In this document: piece after piece, positions 34,893 through 44,966 of the stretch | How the letters are laid out: each line of letters opens with the position of its first letter | Numbering within the stretch: position 1 is the first letter of the stretch | Origin: Primulina eburnea | Lineage: Eukaryota > Streptophyta > Magnoliopsida > Lamiales > Gesneriaceae | Direction of reading: 5' to 3' | Length of the DNA stretch: 64,000 bases | NCBI RefSeq assembly: GCF_022965805.1 | Contig: NW_027331648.1 | Coordinates: forward strand, 186,001-250,000 | Program-made: the position numbers and the translations under genes | The notes under the pieces: model-generated | Told to the model about the DNA's origin: nothing | Databases searched by the model: none | Seen by the model: the letters and a program-made list of their open reading frames with translations, nothing else

Positions 34893-35900
34893 TGTTAGAC
34901 ATGAATTTTATTGTGGCGATGATAACTAAGACCAGTAGACCAGCAGACCAGAACAATAGTATAACTTATCAGTAGATGCTGATCTACTATAACTAAACCA
35001 GTAGAAAGGGATAACAATATAAAACCAGTAGAGAACGTTTTCTAACGTTGCTATCTTAATTGTTACCGTTAAAGAGTTCCTAGTACTAGTATTAATTGCA
35101 GCATTAAATACTATACGGAGTCATTTAATGCAGTTTACCCAATTAAGTATAAAACAAGACTGATTGTTTTATAGCTTTTCTGCAGGAACTTCTTTCGGTA
35201 ATAAAGCTGATTGTATCAGTTATCTGAAGACATACTCTGATTGTGAACGTTGAACTCAGTCGATTATATATACATGGATCAAATCCTTGTTCGACACGAC
35301 ACTTCGCTTATTATCATTCTTCAAGGAACAAAGCTTCTCTCTTATCAGACGAATATCAAAATTCCTTGAGTATTTAAAAGTTCAACACAAAGAAAAGTAG
35401 CACACGCTTCATAGCTTATATCTGATCTTTTGAAGATCATCTTGTGCTACTGATTCTTACACTCTTCACAATCTTTACATCATTTATACTTTGTCAGAAG
35501 AGTCTGTAATCTGAAAAGAGTCTTTTCAGAACTTTGTGTTTCGCATTCTTGTGAGTTGAGAAACTAAGAGTTTCAGTAGGCTGAGGTGTAAGTCCTTCTG
35601 AAGTAGGTGTGTACAAGAGTTGTACTGTAATATCCAAAGTCTTTTAGTTATACCTTCTGGAAACAGAAGAAGGGGAGACGTAGAAGAGTTTATCTTCGAA
35701 CTTCCATAAACAACTGCTGCCTACTGTTTTATTGTTTTCAACTACTTCATCAGATTGTTTCCGCACGATTTATTGTAATCAGATGAAAGTATTCGCACAA
35801 GATCAACTACTATCCTTAACAGGATTTTAGTACCTCATCAGAACGAAAAACGAGTAGAGTTTATTCACCCCCCCTCTAAACTCAACTTCGATCCTCAACA
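34893..35900 (+). repeat. 3' LTR of SIRE-1
   Basis: 1008 bp, TGTTAGACATGAA to TCCTCAACA, followed by the target duplication CCTTC. It is uninterrupted and defines where the Athila element entered the 5' LTR. It is also related to the SIRE-2 LTRs, which start TGATAGACATGAA on their own strand. Confidence 0.93.
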
Positions 35901-35905
35901 CCTTC

Positions 35906-37504
35906 GGAACGATTCCGGCTATAAAATTTTTTTTGATCAAATCAGAAACACAGCGGAATGATTACATAATTTCATAAATTATAATCGAACATATTAATAT
36001 AAATTAATGATGATTTTAAATAAAATTATTTTCTAGAAAAACTAACCTCTTGTAGTTTTCTTTCTTTTTCTGAATCTGAGATATGTAGAAACCGCAGCCT
36101 TCCAGTACAATCTTTTCTATCGATACGATAGTGTGTGGGCACTCAGAAATATACAAACTTAGAAATCAAATTTTTTATTCTCTTAGAAAATATATTATGC
36201 TCGAATATATTTTCATCAAATGAAAATATTTTCTCAAGATGGCTTTTCTTCAATTTTTCCTCTCGTATATTCAATTTTAATTGTCTGTATTGTTATATAT
36301 AAATAATTGTGATTCAACAATCAATTCAACAATTAAAAACCAATTTTTCTATGTAGGCTTTGATTGCATTGACGAAAACATATTACACATGTTTAATTCA
36401 ATAATACAAGTTGATCAAATTTGACTTTTTTTTTTATTAAATCAATTGAATTGATCAAATTTGAAAAACGTGTATGTTCATTTAAGATATTATCACGATA
36501 AATAAATTTTTAATTATCTCATAATTATAATTTAAATATAATTAATAACTCATATTAAATTATATTTATATCTAAGCCTTTGATGATATGGAAACAAATT
36601 TCCATTATATTGAATGATTTCTAAATTGCATTTCTTATCCGTCATTAATTTAAAAAGCGTACTGGGGACCATGAACTCATAATTAGAAGCTCCAATAAAT
36701 TAGATAAATAATTAAACTCTTTAAATAATTTACCCAATTTATTAATTCCATAATTACTCCACTAAAAATATGAAATTGCACTCTTCTTCATTATGAAATA
36801 TTTACTCTACAAAGTGAGTAGTCCAGTGATATAATCATTACATATGAATTAATCCTCCATAGAAAATTCATAATTGAAGATAGGAATTTTCCGTTTACCT
36901 CTTCAATTACTTCTTATCATCATTTATCATTAATTCACTAGTGAGTGGTTCAATTTATAATTCAATTATAAATTAATTGGGCCCACACTCAGTTCTAGAA
37001 TTAACAAAGGAGAGAATTATCTCTCTGCTTCTTGTAAGAAGGAATGGATTCCATGTCTATGAATTCATATTCCCAGCCATTAATTTCAAATGTAAATCTA
37101 AAATGCAAGTATTGAGAATGCATAATTGCAAACTTTAAACAAGCAAATCAAGAATCATTGAAATGAACAGGAGTCTATAATCACATCAGAATTCAGATTT
37201 ATTCATATATGATCATCTTTGTGATTTAATTTAAATTTCATAGTAACAACGGAATTTATTATGAAATGTTTAATTAAACCGATCCAAGTCCTACATAATC
37301 TCATTATATATAAATATCCCACCTAGATGTCTATCATAATTTAATTAATTTCATCACAGACTTAATTTAAGTTTATTATCCATTATTTTAATCCTCTTGT
37401 ATATATAACTTTTATATATACTAAAATCATGGTTACATCCAATTATTCACAATAATATAAAAACATAATCTAATTACAATGCTTTTAGGGCACTATTCAC
37501 AACA
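35906..37504 (-). repeat. 5' LTR of Copia A
   Basis: About 1.6 kb of AT-rich sequence. Read on the minus strand it begins TGTTGTGAATAGTGCCC at 37504 and runs to the SIRE-1 insertion boundary. The first ~85 bases match the visible 3' LTR (1-154), with a ~60-bp deletion. The exact inner end is uncertain because the usual CA end is not clear (CCGAAGG across the junction). No ORF of interest is seen. Confidence 0.75.
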
Positions 37505-38182
37505 CATTATTCATCTTCACACACAGCAGATGTTGGTCTTATGATATTTACACAAATTAATTGATATATCTCTTTAGTCTCGTAATCCAGGAAAAGGGTC
37601 AATCCGATTCACCAATAAAGAGACTGATTCAATATTTTTTTAAATAAAATAAAGCATAATAAATTATTATTGAGGGCATCAAAAAAATATTTTTGATATG
37701 TAAATATTGCATTAAATATACTTTCTTTTTTCTTGATTATATTTACGAATAATAATTATTATTATTCAGAGACGTAACCAGGATTTTGAGTCTTGGACGA
37801 CTAAATTTTATGTTAAGAATTTTATCGATAAAAATTAACGTTTAAAATATATATGTTATTTCAATCTTTTAGTTTTTTTTTTAACATATTTATCTATAAT
37901 AATTTGTTTCTTAGTTTTTGAATAATAATATCACACATAGTTATTAAAAATTTAGTTTTTTATATTAATATTCTGACTTTTATAATATAGATGTTTTAAA
38001 TTTGATAAATTACATTAGATTATATTTTTAATTTTATTTTGAAAAAAAAACCCTTTGAAATTTTGATAAAATGAATAAATAGTTTGTTTTCTCAAATAAT
38101 TTGAAAATTTATCTTAATAATTCATTAAAGATAATTTACATTAATGTCGCTATATATTATGAATATAAAGAATTGCTCTTTG
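37505..38182. other. AT-rich spacer between Copia A and Copia B
   Basis: About 680 bp with no coding frame or recognisable element. Its last five bases, CTTTG (38178-38182), are the target duplication of Copia B. Before Copia B inserted, it was continuous with the sequence from 56011 onward. Confidence 0.6.
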
Positions 38183-38579
38183 TGTAAAAAAATTGTGACC
38201 CGTAAAATAAACGTGTTGAAATTGACGACGGTCATTGCCAACAATTGTTGAAAAAAATTTGTACACGACAACCTCAAATTTTGAAAATTGAGATGCGTAT
38301 ACAAATTTGGTTTGAATCTCGAGCTCCCAAAACACTCGGTGATGGTATGAGTGTGCCTATAAATACCGAAGGCATTGAGGTCCCTAAACACACAATCTCA
38401 TACAGAAAATACACCATCTAAAGGAGTGTTGAAGTGTTTAGAAGGCTTCAATTAATCGAAAAGAAATCAGAAAGCTTCAACAAATTTTTAATGGCTGGAG
38501 GTAATTCTCGATCCGCTTCCGCATATTATATCATGTTTATGTATACGTAAAAACATGATTTTAAAGGAAAATTCTGACA
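38183..38579 (+). repeat. 5' LTR of Copia B
   Basis: 397 bp, TGTAAAAAAATTG to TCTGACA. It is collinear with 55613-56005. It includes a TATAAATA sequence at 38357-38364 that is also present in the 3' LTR, a plausible TATA box for the element. Confidence 0.9.
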
Positions 38580-38581
38580 TT

Positions 38582-38594
38582 TGGTATCAGAGCC
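38582..38594 (+). promoter_or_regulatory. Primer-binding site of Copia B
   Basis: TGGTATCAGAGCC two bases after the LTR end. It is complementary to initiator methionine tRNA. Confidence 0.88.
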
Positions 38595-39855
38595 AGGTTA
38601 CCTCTGCCTTCAAATTTTTTTTTTTGCGTAAAAAGCTTGAAGTTTGGACATGGATTTTAAGAAAGTTTACGTACCTGAAAATTTCTTCGGAAAATTTCTT
38701 CACGTTGCACTTCGAAGTTCTCGGATGAGTTCTTGAAAATTGTATAAAGTTTCTAAATTTGAAAATTAAAAAAAATTTTTTGAGAGCAAATTTTGAGAAA
38801 TCTTTCGGAAGACGAAGAAGACTTCGAATGCTTGTGATTATCTGTAATGGAATTGAAGCTATATAAAATCAATAATATTAAGCTTTCATTGTTTATGGCT
38901 TTGTCGGGAAAATAATTGATTTGAAATCAAATTGGTGGGTCCCGCAACATTAATAATTATTATTATTATTTTTAAAATAAAAATAATAATAATAATAAAT
39001 AATTAATTAATTAATGTGTAATTAAGTTATATGTATAATTCGGTATACATATAGCATATGGTTAAATAATTTGTACACATTGAAATAATTCCAAGTTCAA
39101 CGTAATTTTTATTACATGTTTAGAATTATTTTTGCATGTTAGATAAAATGTCAAATATTATGGATAAGTGTTTGATGTGTACGTGCAAATTTAATATTAT
39201 ACTTGCATTTATTTTTGAAGTTTTTTAAAAGCAAATTGTATTGAAAAATATTTTGGAAAAACAATATTCACATTGTGTTCATATTAAATTATATTAAGTT
39301 GTTTATAATTAAAATGAACATATCAAGTAAGATGTGAATATAATAAAATATTTCAGATATTCACAAATGAACAAATAATCCTCACTTTATCACTACTCTG
39401 ATAAAAGAGAAAAACTGATGAGGAGCCCACATATTATGTAAATGTGATCATCACTTTATCACTACTCTGATTGAAGAGAAAAACTGATGGGGAATGTAAT
39501 TGTTCATATTAAGTAAAAATGTGAATATAAAGTTATAAAAAAATTTGGCTTATAAAGATTCACATAAATGTGGATAATTAAGTTGAATAATAATTATAAG
39601 GTGACGTAAGAAAACATGATCTGAGGGAGTGCTTCATAGACCGGTTTAAACTGCCTTGACTAGCCACTGGTCTCCTTGATGAACATTCTAGGAGTTGGGT
39701 ATTTAAAGGGCCTTAGCACTACCTATCTTTTCTTGGGAGCACTCTTGGAAAGTGTTGATTGCGAAATAATTATTATATAAAGCATTAAGTAAAGCTAAAA
39801 TTTTGTCCAGTAGACCGTATAATTTTAAATAATTGAGGAATAGCCACAGCATCCT
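38595..39855 (+). other. Copia B leader, first part
   Basis: About 1.26 kb between the PBS and the SIRE-2 insertion, without a coding frame. It contains a two-copy direct repeat: TCACTTTATCACTACTCTGA starts at both 39382 and 39451, each followed by an AAGAGAAAAACTGATG block, with a period of 69 bp. The last five bases, ATCCT (39851-39855), are the SIRE-2 target duplication. The leader continues at 50991. Confidence 0.6.
39382..39491 (+). repeat. Two-copy direct repeat in the Copia B leader
   Basis: Units of about 41 bp at 39382-39422 and 39451-39491, differing by a few bases and separated by about 28 bp. Each contains TTTATCACTACTCTGAT then GAGAAAAACTGATG. The repeat is local and has no clear role. 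A packaging or dimerisation signal is conceivable from its position in the leader. Confidence 0.7.
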
Positions 39856-40880
39856 TGTTGAGGATCGAAGTTGAGTTTAGAGGGGGGTGAATAAACTCTA
39901 CTCGTTTTTCCTTCTCTTTGTGTGAGGTACTAAAATCCTGTTAGAGATAGTAGTATATCTTGTTGCGTATACCTTCACCTAGATTACAATAATACGTGCG
40001 GAAACAATCTGATGAAGTAAGTGAAAGACAATAATGACAGTAGGCAGTAGTTGTTTATGGAAGTTTGAAGATGAAATCTTCTACGTCTCCCCTTCTTCTG
40101 TTTCCAGAAGGTATAACTAAAAGACTTTGGATATTACAGTACAACTCTTGTACACACCCACTTCAGAAGGACTTACACCTCAGCCTACTGAAACTCTTAG
40201 TTACTCAACTCAAAAAGAATGTGATACACAAGATTCTGAAAAGACTCTTTTCAGATTACAATCTCTTCCTGATAAAGTATAAGTGTTGTAAAAGATTGTG
40301 AAGAGAGTAAGAATCAGTAGCACAGGATGATCTACAAAAGATCAGATATTTCCTATGAAGCGTGTGCTACTTTTCTTTGTGTTGAACTCTAAGTAATCAA
40401 GGAATTTCGAGGTTGTCTTGTTGAGTGAAAATAGCTTTGATCCTTGAAAAGATATTATGCGTAGAGTTCATGTCGTGTAAGGGTTTGTTCCATGTATATA
40501 TACGACTGAGTTCAACGATCATAAACAGAATATGTCTTCAGATCTCTGATAGAGTCAGCTTTATTACCAAAAATGGTTCCTGCAGAAAAGCTATAAAACA
40601 ATCAGTTCTGTCTTATATTAAACTTGGTAAAGTGCATTAAATGACTCCGTATAGTATTTAATGCTGCAATTAATACTGGTACTTGGTAACCTTAACGGTA
40701 ACATTTAAAGTAGTCACGTTAGACAACATCTTCTACTGATTCTGTTTTTCTATCCTTTCTACTGCTTTTGTTTTGCTAGACCAGTAGCTTCTGATTTCTT
40801 GTTGTCTACTGTTTTCTTGAGAAGTGCTACTGGTCTGCTGGTTTTTATTTTCATCGCCACAATTAAATTCATGTCTATCA
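39856..40880 (-). repeat. 3' LTR of SIRE-2
   Basis: TGTTGAGGATC at the left end, ATGTCTATCA at the right end. On the minus strand it begins TGATAGACATGAA. It faces the 3' LTR of SIRE-1 across 3955 bp. Short ORFs at 40065 and 40425 recur in the other LTR and are not genes. Confidence 0.93.
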
Positions 40881-40897
40881 ATTTCCCCCTTTGTGGT
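40881..40897 (-). promoter_or_regulatory. Polypurine tract of SIRE-2
   Basis: The minus strand reads ACCACAAAGGGGGAAAT directly before the LTR start TGATAGAC. It matches the SIRE-1 tract. Confidence 0.85.
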
Positions 40898-40987
40898 GAT
40901 GCCAAAACCTAAACAGTAGGAAAGCGTTAAATAACAGATAATCAGTTGGCAAAAGGATAATGTCAATAAAGTAACAATAATAAATTA

Positions 40988-43768
40988 TCAATCAGTTCCA
41001 ATGTCCCTGTAAATGACTTCTTCATCTTGAGGATCCTGAAATCTTCTATCCGAAGGTTCAGCTTCTGATTGCCTTAGTTCTGCTTCAGATGGATCTCTTC
41101 TTTCTTCTTCTTCCCCCTTTTTGGCATCAGCGCCAATCACATGGGCCATAAGATCATTCATTCTTCCAGACAAGTTTTGAATGTCATTGGTTAACATCTC
41201 CAGATACGGAGCTTGAGTAGAGATACGATCATTGAGAGTAGTGAGAGATTGAGTTTGAGAATCAATCTTGGCATCAATTACTTCCAAAGAGGTGGAAAAT
41301 GATCGAATGAGATCATCATGCTCGGTGAGTCGATTGAGGATATCAGTTTGAGCAAGGATGATGTTACTATGATTTCTCGTTACCGCTTGTCTGAAAACAA
41401 TGGTTGCAGCATACATTTTCTCCATGGTTTCCGCCGTGTTATATATGTGTTTGCTCATTCGTTCTCTGATGGATTGAGCACCAGTAAATTCTGATATGCT
41501 CTCACATGACATCTGCTTGACTAAATCAGACAAAGTATGAAGCTCCCTTTGCAGAACGTCGATCTGGAACTCCAAGTTGAATGAATCTGATTCAGGTGAG
41601 GGGGTTCGCGCAAGCATGCGTTGCCTCATTTCAGCAGTGCGAGTGTTCGTGAGAGTTTGAACAGGATTAGTGACAATCAGTGCAGTAGAGACTGGATTGG
41701 TGTCTATCACAGCAGTAGAAGGACCAGGGTCAGCGTGGCTTTCTTCTGGAATAGGAGAGACAGTTGGTTGAGCAGCAATTACTGTAGGAACAATCTCTTC
41801 ATCAGGAGCAACGACAGTATGTGAAGTTGAATGTTCTGCAGTTATGGGTTCAGATTGCTGGTTCAAAAGAACTTTCATCTCAGCTTGATGAGCAGCAGAA
41901 AAGTTCTCTAGATTTGGCAAAAGAGATACAACATCTGATTCTGCCATATGTTGTTCTGCGGTTGGAGAGGGTGATGGTGGCAATGAAGTAGCTGGTACTG
42001 CTTCCTGAGTAGTAGGGGACGTGGGAACAATCGACTCAATGACTTCTTCAACGGAAGCCAGTTCATGCACAGACAAAAGAGATGATGACGGAATAGGCCT
42101 TGTTGGAGATGCAGGAGTACTGAGAACAGAAGCCTTTGGTGAGGCTGTAGTCCGTTCCTCAACTGTCTGGATCTGTTGAAAGTCTGGAACAAAGCCAACT
42201 TGATATTCAATGGGCTCGCCAAAGCCCTTTTCTTGATCACGAAGTTGCTCATTCATTTGTCTCAATTTGTCAGTTAGAATCAGAATGACGTTCTGATCCT
42301 GAACAGCAGTAGGAATTGTAGGATCAAAATTTGATTCAAGAACTTTCAGAACCGATTTCAACTTCTGACATTTCAGCTGTTCGAGAATGTAACTTCTTCT
42401 GCGCAAGGCCTCGATTACATTTTCTGTTTTGGCCAGATGAAAGACCCTCTTCTCAGCATTCATTATTTTCTCATAGGCTCCTTTCGTCTTGAAGTAAGCA
42501 AAAGAATAAAAAATTCTGACCTTGTGCCATTCGTCAAAGAAATTCATGTCATCATGAGCAGAGCTTTCTATTTCTGCCAGATGAAGATCAACACCTGTGG
42601 TCACAGTTGTTTTGAGTCCAAAAACTTGTGGTTCTTCTGTCATCTTTCCTTTGCCTTTGTCGGTTGATGAGATAGGCAAAATGGGTCGAAATGCAGAAGA
42701 CCCGCTTGTTGATTCTCGAATCACTATTCCAGACGTCGGTCTGAAAGTAGAAGCAGTAGATGGTGCTGGAACAGATGCAACAGCTTGCACTGAAGTAGGA
42801 GCAGTGGATCGTGCAGATGGAACCACTTCTGGAAACACTTGTCTGATTGGCACTTTCTCAGAGATTGCTGCTGTCTTCTTGATTTTGATAACAGTGCATG
42901 CTTTCTTTTTTATTGGAGTTGGTAGGGATGGTTGAACATCAGCAGCAGACTCTTCTGATACTGTTTTATCAGAATCATTAGTGATGATCACTCTTTTCCT
43001 CTTAATTTTTCGTTGAGGTTTCTGAGCCTCAGAAATAGTTTCTCCAATCTCCTTTTTCAAGGCAACAAATTCAGCCACGGTTGGCTTGGGCCTTAAAGCG
43101 AGTACATTCTCAGCATCAATCATTGTTACTGAAACAGCATCTTGTTCACTTGTAGAAGCGAAACCAGCATCTTTGAGCATTGTGCTGATTTGAACAGTGA
43201 ATCCAGAACTTTTCTTGGTGACCATGTCTTTCATGATTCGGAATATGAAATGACTCCAATCTACTTTAGTTCCCTTAGTGAGGGCAGCCATCACTTGAAC
43301 TTTCTCCTTTGTTAACTTGTCAAACGTGCCAGCTTGGACTAATATAGCTTTTGCCACAATATCAACCAGAATTTGATATTCCATTTTGAGTAACTTTTTG
43401 TGGCAAGAAGGAGACAATTCTTCTCCAGTGGCTGAGAAGGTACTGAAAGCAATAGACATTTCAAGCTTGGAAATATCAGATAGTTCAGAAATACCTGAAA
43501 GTGGGAGGAGGAAAGTTGCTCCCAATAGTGCAGCATCAATGGATATGGATGCATCTCCTTGAGAGTGAACGATATTTCCTTCATGCACAGTTGCCTTAGC
43601 GTAGAAATCCAGAAGAGCATTTTTGTATATCACAGCTGGTGCTTCCAAGAACTTTCGAAGTCCTGATTTCTCAAGGGCTTGAAACATTTTAACAAGGTTC
43701 TCATCTTTGATATTGAGAACTGAAGCAAAGTTGACTTGATATGCATTAAGAGTGTATGCTCCGGCCAT
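40988..43768 (-). CDS. SIRE-2 ORF3, intact 926-residue accessory protein
   Basis: One open frame from MAGAYTLNAY to IYRDIGTD. The N-terminal helical domain (about residues 10-190) has FLEAPAVIYKN, FYAKAT (55-60), ALLGATFLLPLSG, ALTKGTKVDWSHF (162-174) and FRIMKDM. A basic patch (KPQRKIKRKRV) near 255 could be a nuclear localisation signal. The middle is rich in Ser, Thr, Pro and Ala. The C-terminal part has regularly spaced hydrophobics with repeated Gln, Arg and Glu, suggesting coiled coil, and the tail is acidic. No signal peptide or membrane span is evident. It lies 3' of pol, where SIRE elements carry an env-like ORF. Its own promoter may lie in 43769-44361. Function unknown. Landmarks align in order with the Athila 3' ORF (9476-10623). 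Confidence 0.85.
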   Translation of the reverse strand: MAGAYTLNAYQVNFASVLNIKDENLVKMFQALEKSGLRKFLEAPAVIYKNALLDFYAKATVHEGNIVHSQGDASISIDAALLGATFLLPLSGISELSDISKLEMSIAFSTFSATGEELSPSCHKKLLKMEYQILVDIVAKAILVQAGTFDKLTKEKVQVMAALTKGTKVDWSHFIFRIMKDMVTKKSSGFTVQISTMLKDAGFASTSEQDAVSVTMIDAENVLALRPKPTVAEFVALKKEIGETISEAQKPQRKIKRKRVIITNDSDKTVSEESAADVQPSLPTPIKKKACTVIKIKKTAAISEKVPIRQVFPEVVPSARSTAPTSVQAVASVPAPSTASTFRPTSGIVIRESTSGSSAFRPILPISSTDKGKGKMTEEPQVFGLKTTVTTGVDLHLAEIESSAHDDMNFFDEWHKVRIFYSFAYFKTKGAYEKIMNAEKRVFHLAKTENVIEALRRRSYILEQLKCQKLKSVLKVLESNFDPTIPTAVQDQNVILILTDKLRQMNEQLRDQEKGFGEPIEYQVGFVPDFQQIQTVEERTTASPKASVLSTPASPTRPIPSSSLLSVHELASVEEVIESIVPTSPTTQEAVPATSLPPSPSPTAEQHMAESDVVSLLPNLENFSAAHQAEMKVLLNQQSEPITAEHSTSHTVVAPDEEIVPTVIAAQPTVSPIPEESHADPGPSTAVIDTNPVSTALIVTNPVQTLTNTRTAEMRQRMLARTPSPESDSFNLEFQIDVLQRELHTLSDLVKQMSCESISEFTGAQSIRERMSKHIYNTAETMEKMYAATIVFRQAVTRNHSNIILAQTDILNRLTEHDDLIRSFSTSLEVIDAKIDSQTQSLTTLNDRISTQAPYLEMLTNDIQNLSGRMNDLMAHVIGADAKKGEEEERRDPSEAELRQSEAEPSDRRFQDPQDEEVIYRDIGTD

Positions 43769-44361
43769 TTCTGTACGAGGAAAGGATCAGATAAAATTTG
43801 CAGTAGATAGAGATGATGAAGAGAAAGCAGTAGCTGAATAACAATAGTTATGAAACAGTAAAGGTGAAAAGGTGATATTTAAAATAAATGTACAGCCGTC
43901 AAGTAAACATAAAGACATGTGTCAGTATGTTTGTGGTTGAGTTTTTTAAAAGACTTGCAGAAATTGTCAGAGACGCGAATGGTTTTAAAATTTTGAAATA
44001 GGCGGGCTGTCCAGACGGTTACTAAAAATAATCAGAAGAGGATTTGTCGTTTTATGATAACGTCTGCTGGAAGTTTCAGAGTGCTGAAAGATTTGAGCAC
44101 TTTGAAAAAACCAGCAGACTCGTTGTTTTATCGAAAAAACAAATATTCTATCTGTTTTCTGAAAAAGATGTAAAAAAATATTAGTCTGACTAAGATACTG
44201 TTCCCCCTCGGTAAATGCAACTATTAAGTGATCATTAAAGCGACAAGTGACTCTTGGCAATCTCTTAATCTGAACCGTCGAAAATGAACAGTCGCAAGAG
44301 TCTTTGTTTCTTCTATAAATACCTGCATAACTTAAACGAAGTTAGACATTTATAATCTAAA
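43769..44361. promoter_or_regulatory. Divergent intergenic region between ORF3 and AS-ORF in SIRE-2
   Basis: 593 bp between start codons that point away from each other. TATAAATA (44314-44321) lies about 40 bp before the AS-ORF start, exactly as in SIRE-1. The SIRE-1 G-box is present as GACATGTGTC at 43914-43923, altered by one C-to-T type change. Blocks such as GACAAGTGACTCTTGGC are shared with SIRE-1. Promoter activity is inferred. Confidence 0.5.
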
Positions 44362-44607
44362 ATGAAAGCTCAAGTTAAAGAAGAGTTAGAGTCTGATCCA
44401 GGAGCCGAAGAAATGTTCAGAAGGAAGTTTGGGGATATCATTCTTTACGAAATGATCCTTAAAACAAACTCCTGGAGTTGTAATATCAACAATCAAAAAG
44501 ATTTGTTGCTTCCATTGATATTGATATGTACCATCGATCCCTTCCAGAAGCATGCTAATGCAATAAGAGAGTGCTGGTGGATCGATATCATCTATGATGC
44601 CCTGTAA
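44362..44607 (+). CDS. SIRE-2 antisense ORF (AS-ORF), intact 81 residues
   Basis: ATG at 44362, stop after YDAL at 44607, on the strand opposite to the element's gag-pol. The start is about 40 bp after a TATAAATA box. The N-terminus MKAQVKEELE is charged. The C-terminal half has a Cys/Trp-rich end (FQKHANAIRECWW, then YDAL). The SIRE-1 copy keeps the same start, frame and end over 85 codons with one stop. No known domain comes to mind. It could be a small captured host exon or an element-encoded regulator. Its short length means chance cannot be excluded, but two copies sharing frame despite indels argue for past coding use. Confidence 0.6.
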   Translation: MKAQVKEELESDPGAEEMFRRKFGDIILYEMILKTNSWSCNINNQKDLLLPLILICTIDPFQKHANAIRECWWIDIIYDAL

Positions 44608-44966
44608 GGTATCGGATTATACATTAGTGCTAACAAGACCCAAGCTTGCTAGATTCTTACTAGACCCAAACTTGCTGGAATTTCTTCGAAGAAAACGATC
44701 CTTCTCCTGCTGAAGATACTACAATCTGCTGATATTACTGAATGCAAAAGATTAATGTAAAGCTTCTGGTTAAAGAGCATTTGTAGATCTACTGCTTTTA
44801 CTTTTGCATCGTTTAATATACTGGAATGGTTTCTAATAAAGTTTCAGTTTAAGTACTTGATATTCCCTACTGCTTTTCTGCAAAACTCACTGTTAGCTAA
44901 ATACGATAAATAATTGAATAAACACAGAGGAAAAGTTAAGCCAAAATAACAGATGAAGATAAATAA
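44608..44966 (-). other. SIRE-2 spacer between pol and AS-ORF
   Basis: About 360 bp, no coding frame. It contains a doublet (CAAGACCCAAGCTTGCTAGA and CTAGACCCAAACTTGCTGG) at 44634-44680, related to the doublet in SIRE-1 at 31022-31065. Confidence 0.5.

Larger units (their letters stand above)
5797..35900 (+). mobile_element. SIRE-1: SIRE/Maximus-type Copia element with 3' accessory ORF, interrupted
   Basis: The 5-bp target duplication CCTTC is at 5792-5796 and 35901-35905. LTRs begin TGTTAGACATGAA and end TCCTCAACA. The 5' LTR is split by the Athila element. The internal region (25459-34892) has PBS, gag, pol, an antisense ORF, ORF3 and a PPT. Without the nested insertion the element is about 11.4 kb. 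The Gag type and the large ORF downstream of pol point to the SIRE (Maximus) clade. Its two LTRs differ at about 13 sites in 1.0 kb by eye. Gag, pol, antisense ORF and ORF3 each carry one lesion relative to SIRE-2. Confidence 0.93.
1..37504 (-). mobile_element. Copia A: outermost Ty1/Copia LTR retrotransposon, partial, interrupted
   Basis: The element occupies 1-5796 and 35901-37504. The rest is the nested SIRE-1 insertion. On the minus strand the order is 5' LTR (35906-37504), PBS (5782-5793), a long leader, gag-PR, integrase, RT-RNase H, polypurine tract, then a 3' LTR of which only 154 bp lie inside the window. Gag-PR-INT-RT-RH order places it in Copia. Both LTR ends share the block that begins TGTTG(G/T)GAATAGTGCCC when read on the minus strand. 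The reading frame carries many lesions, so it is not autonomous. Its left boundary and target duplication lie outside the window. Confidence 0.9.
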
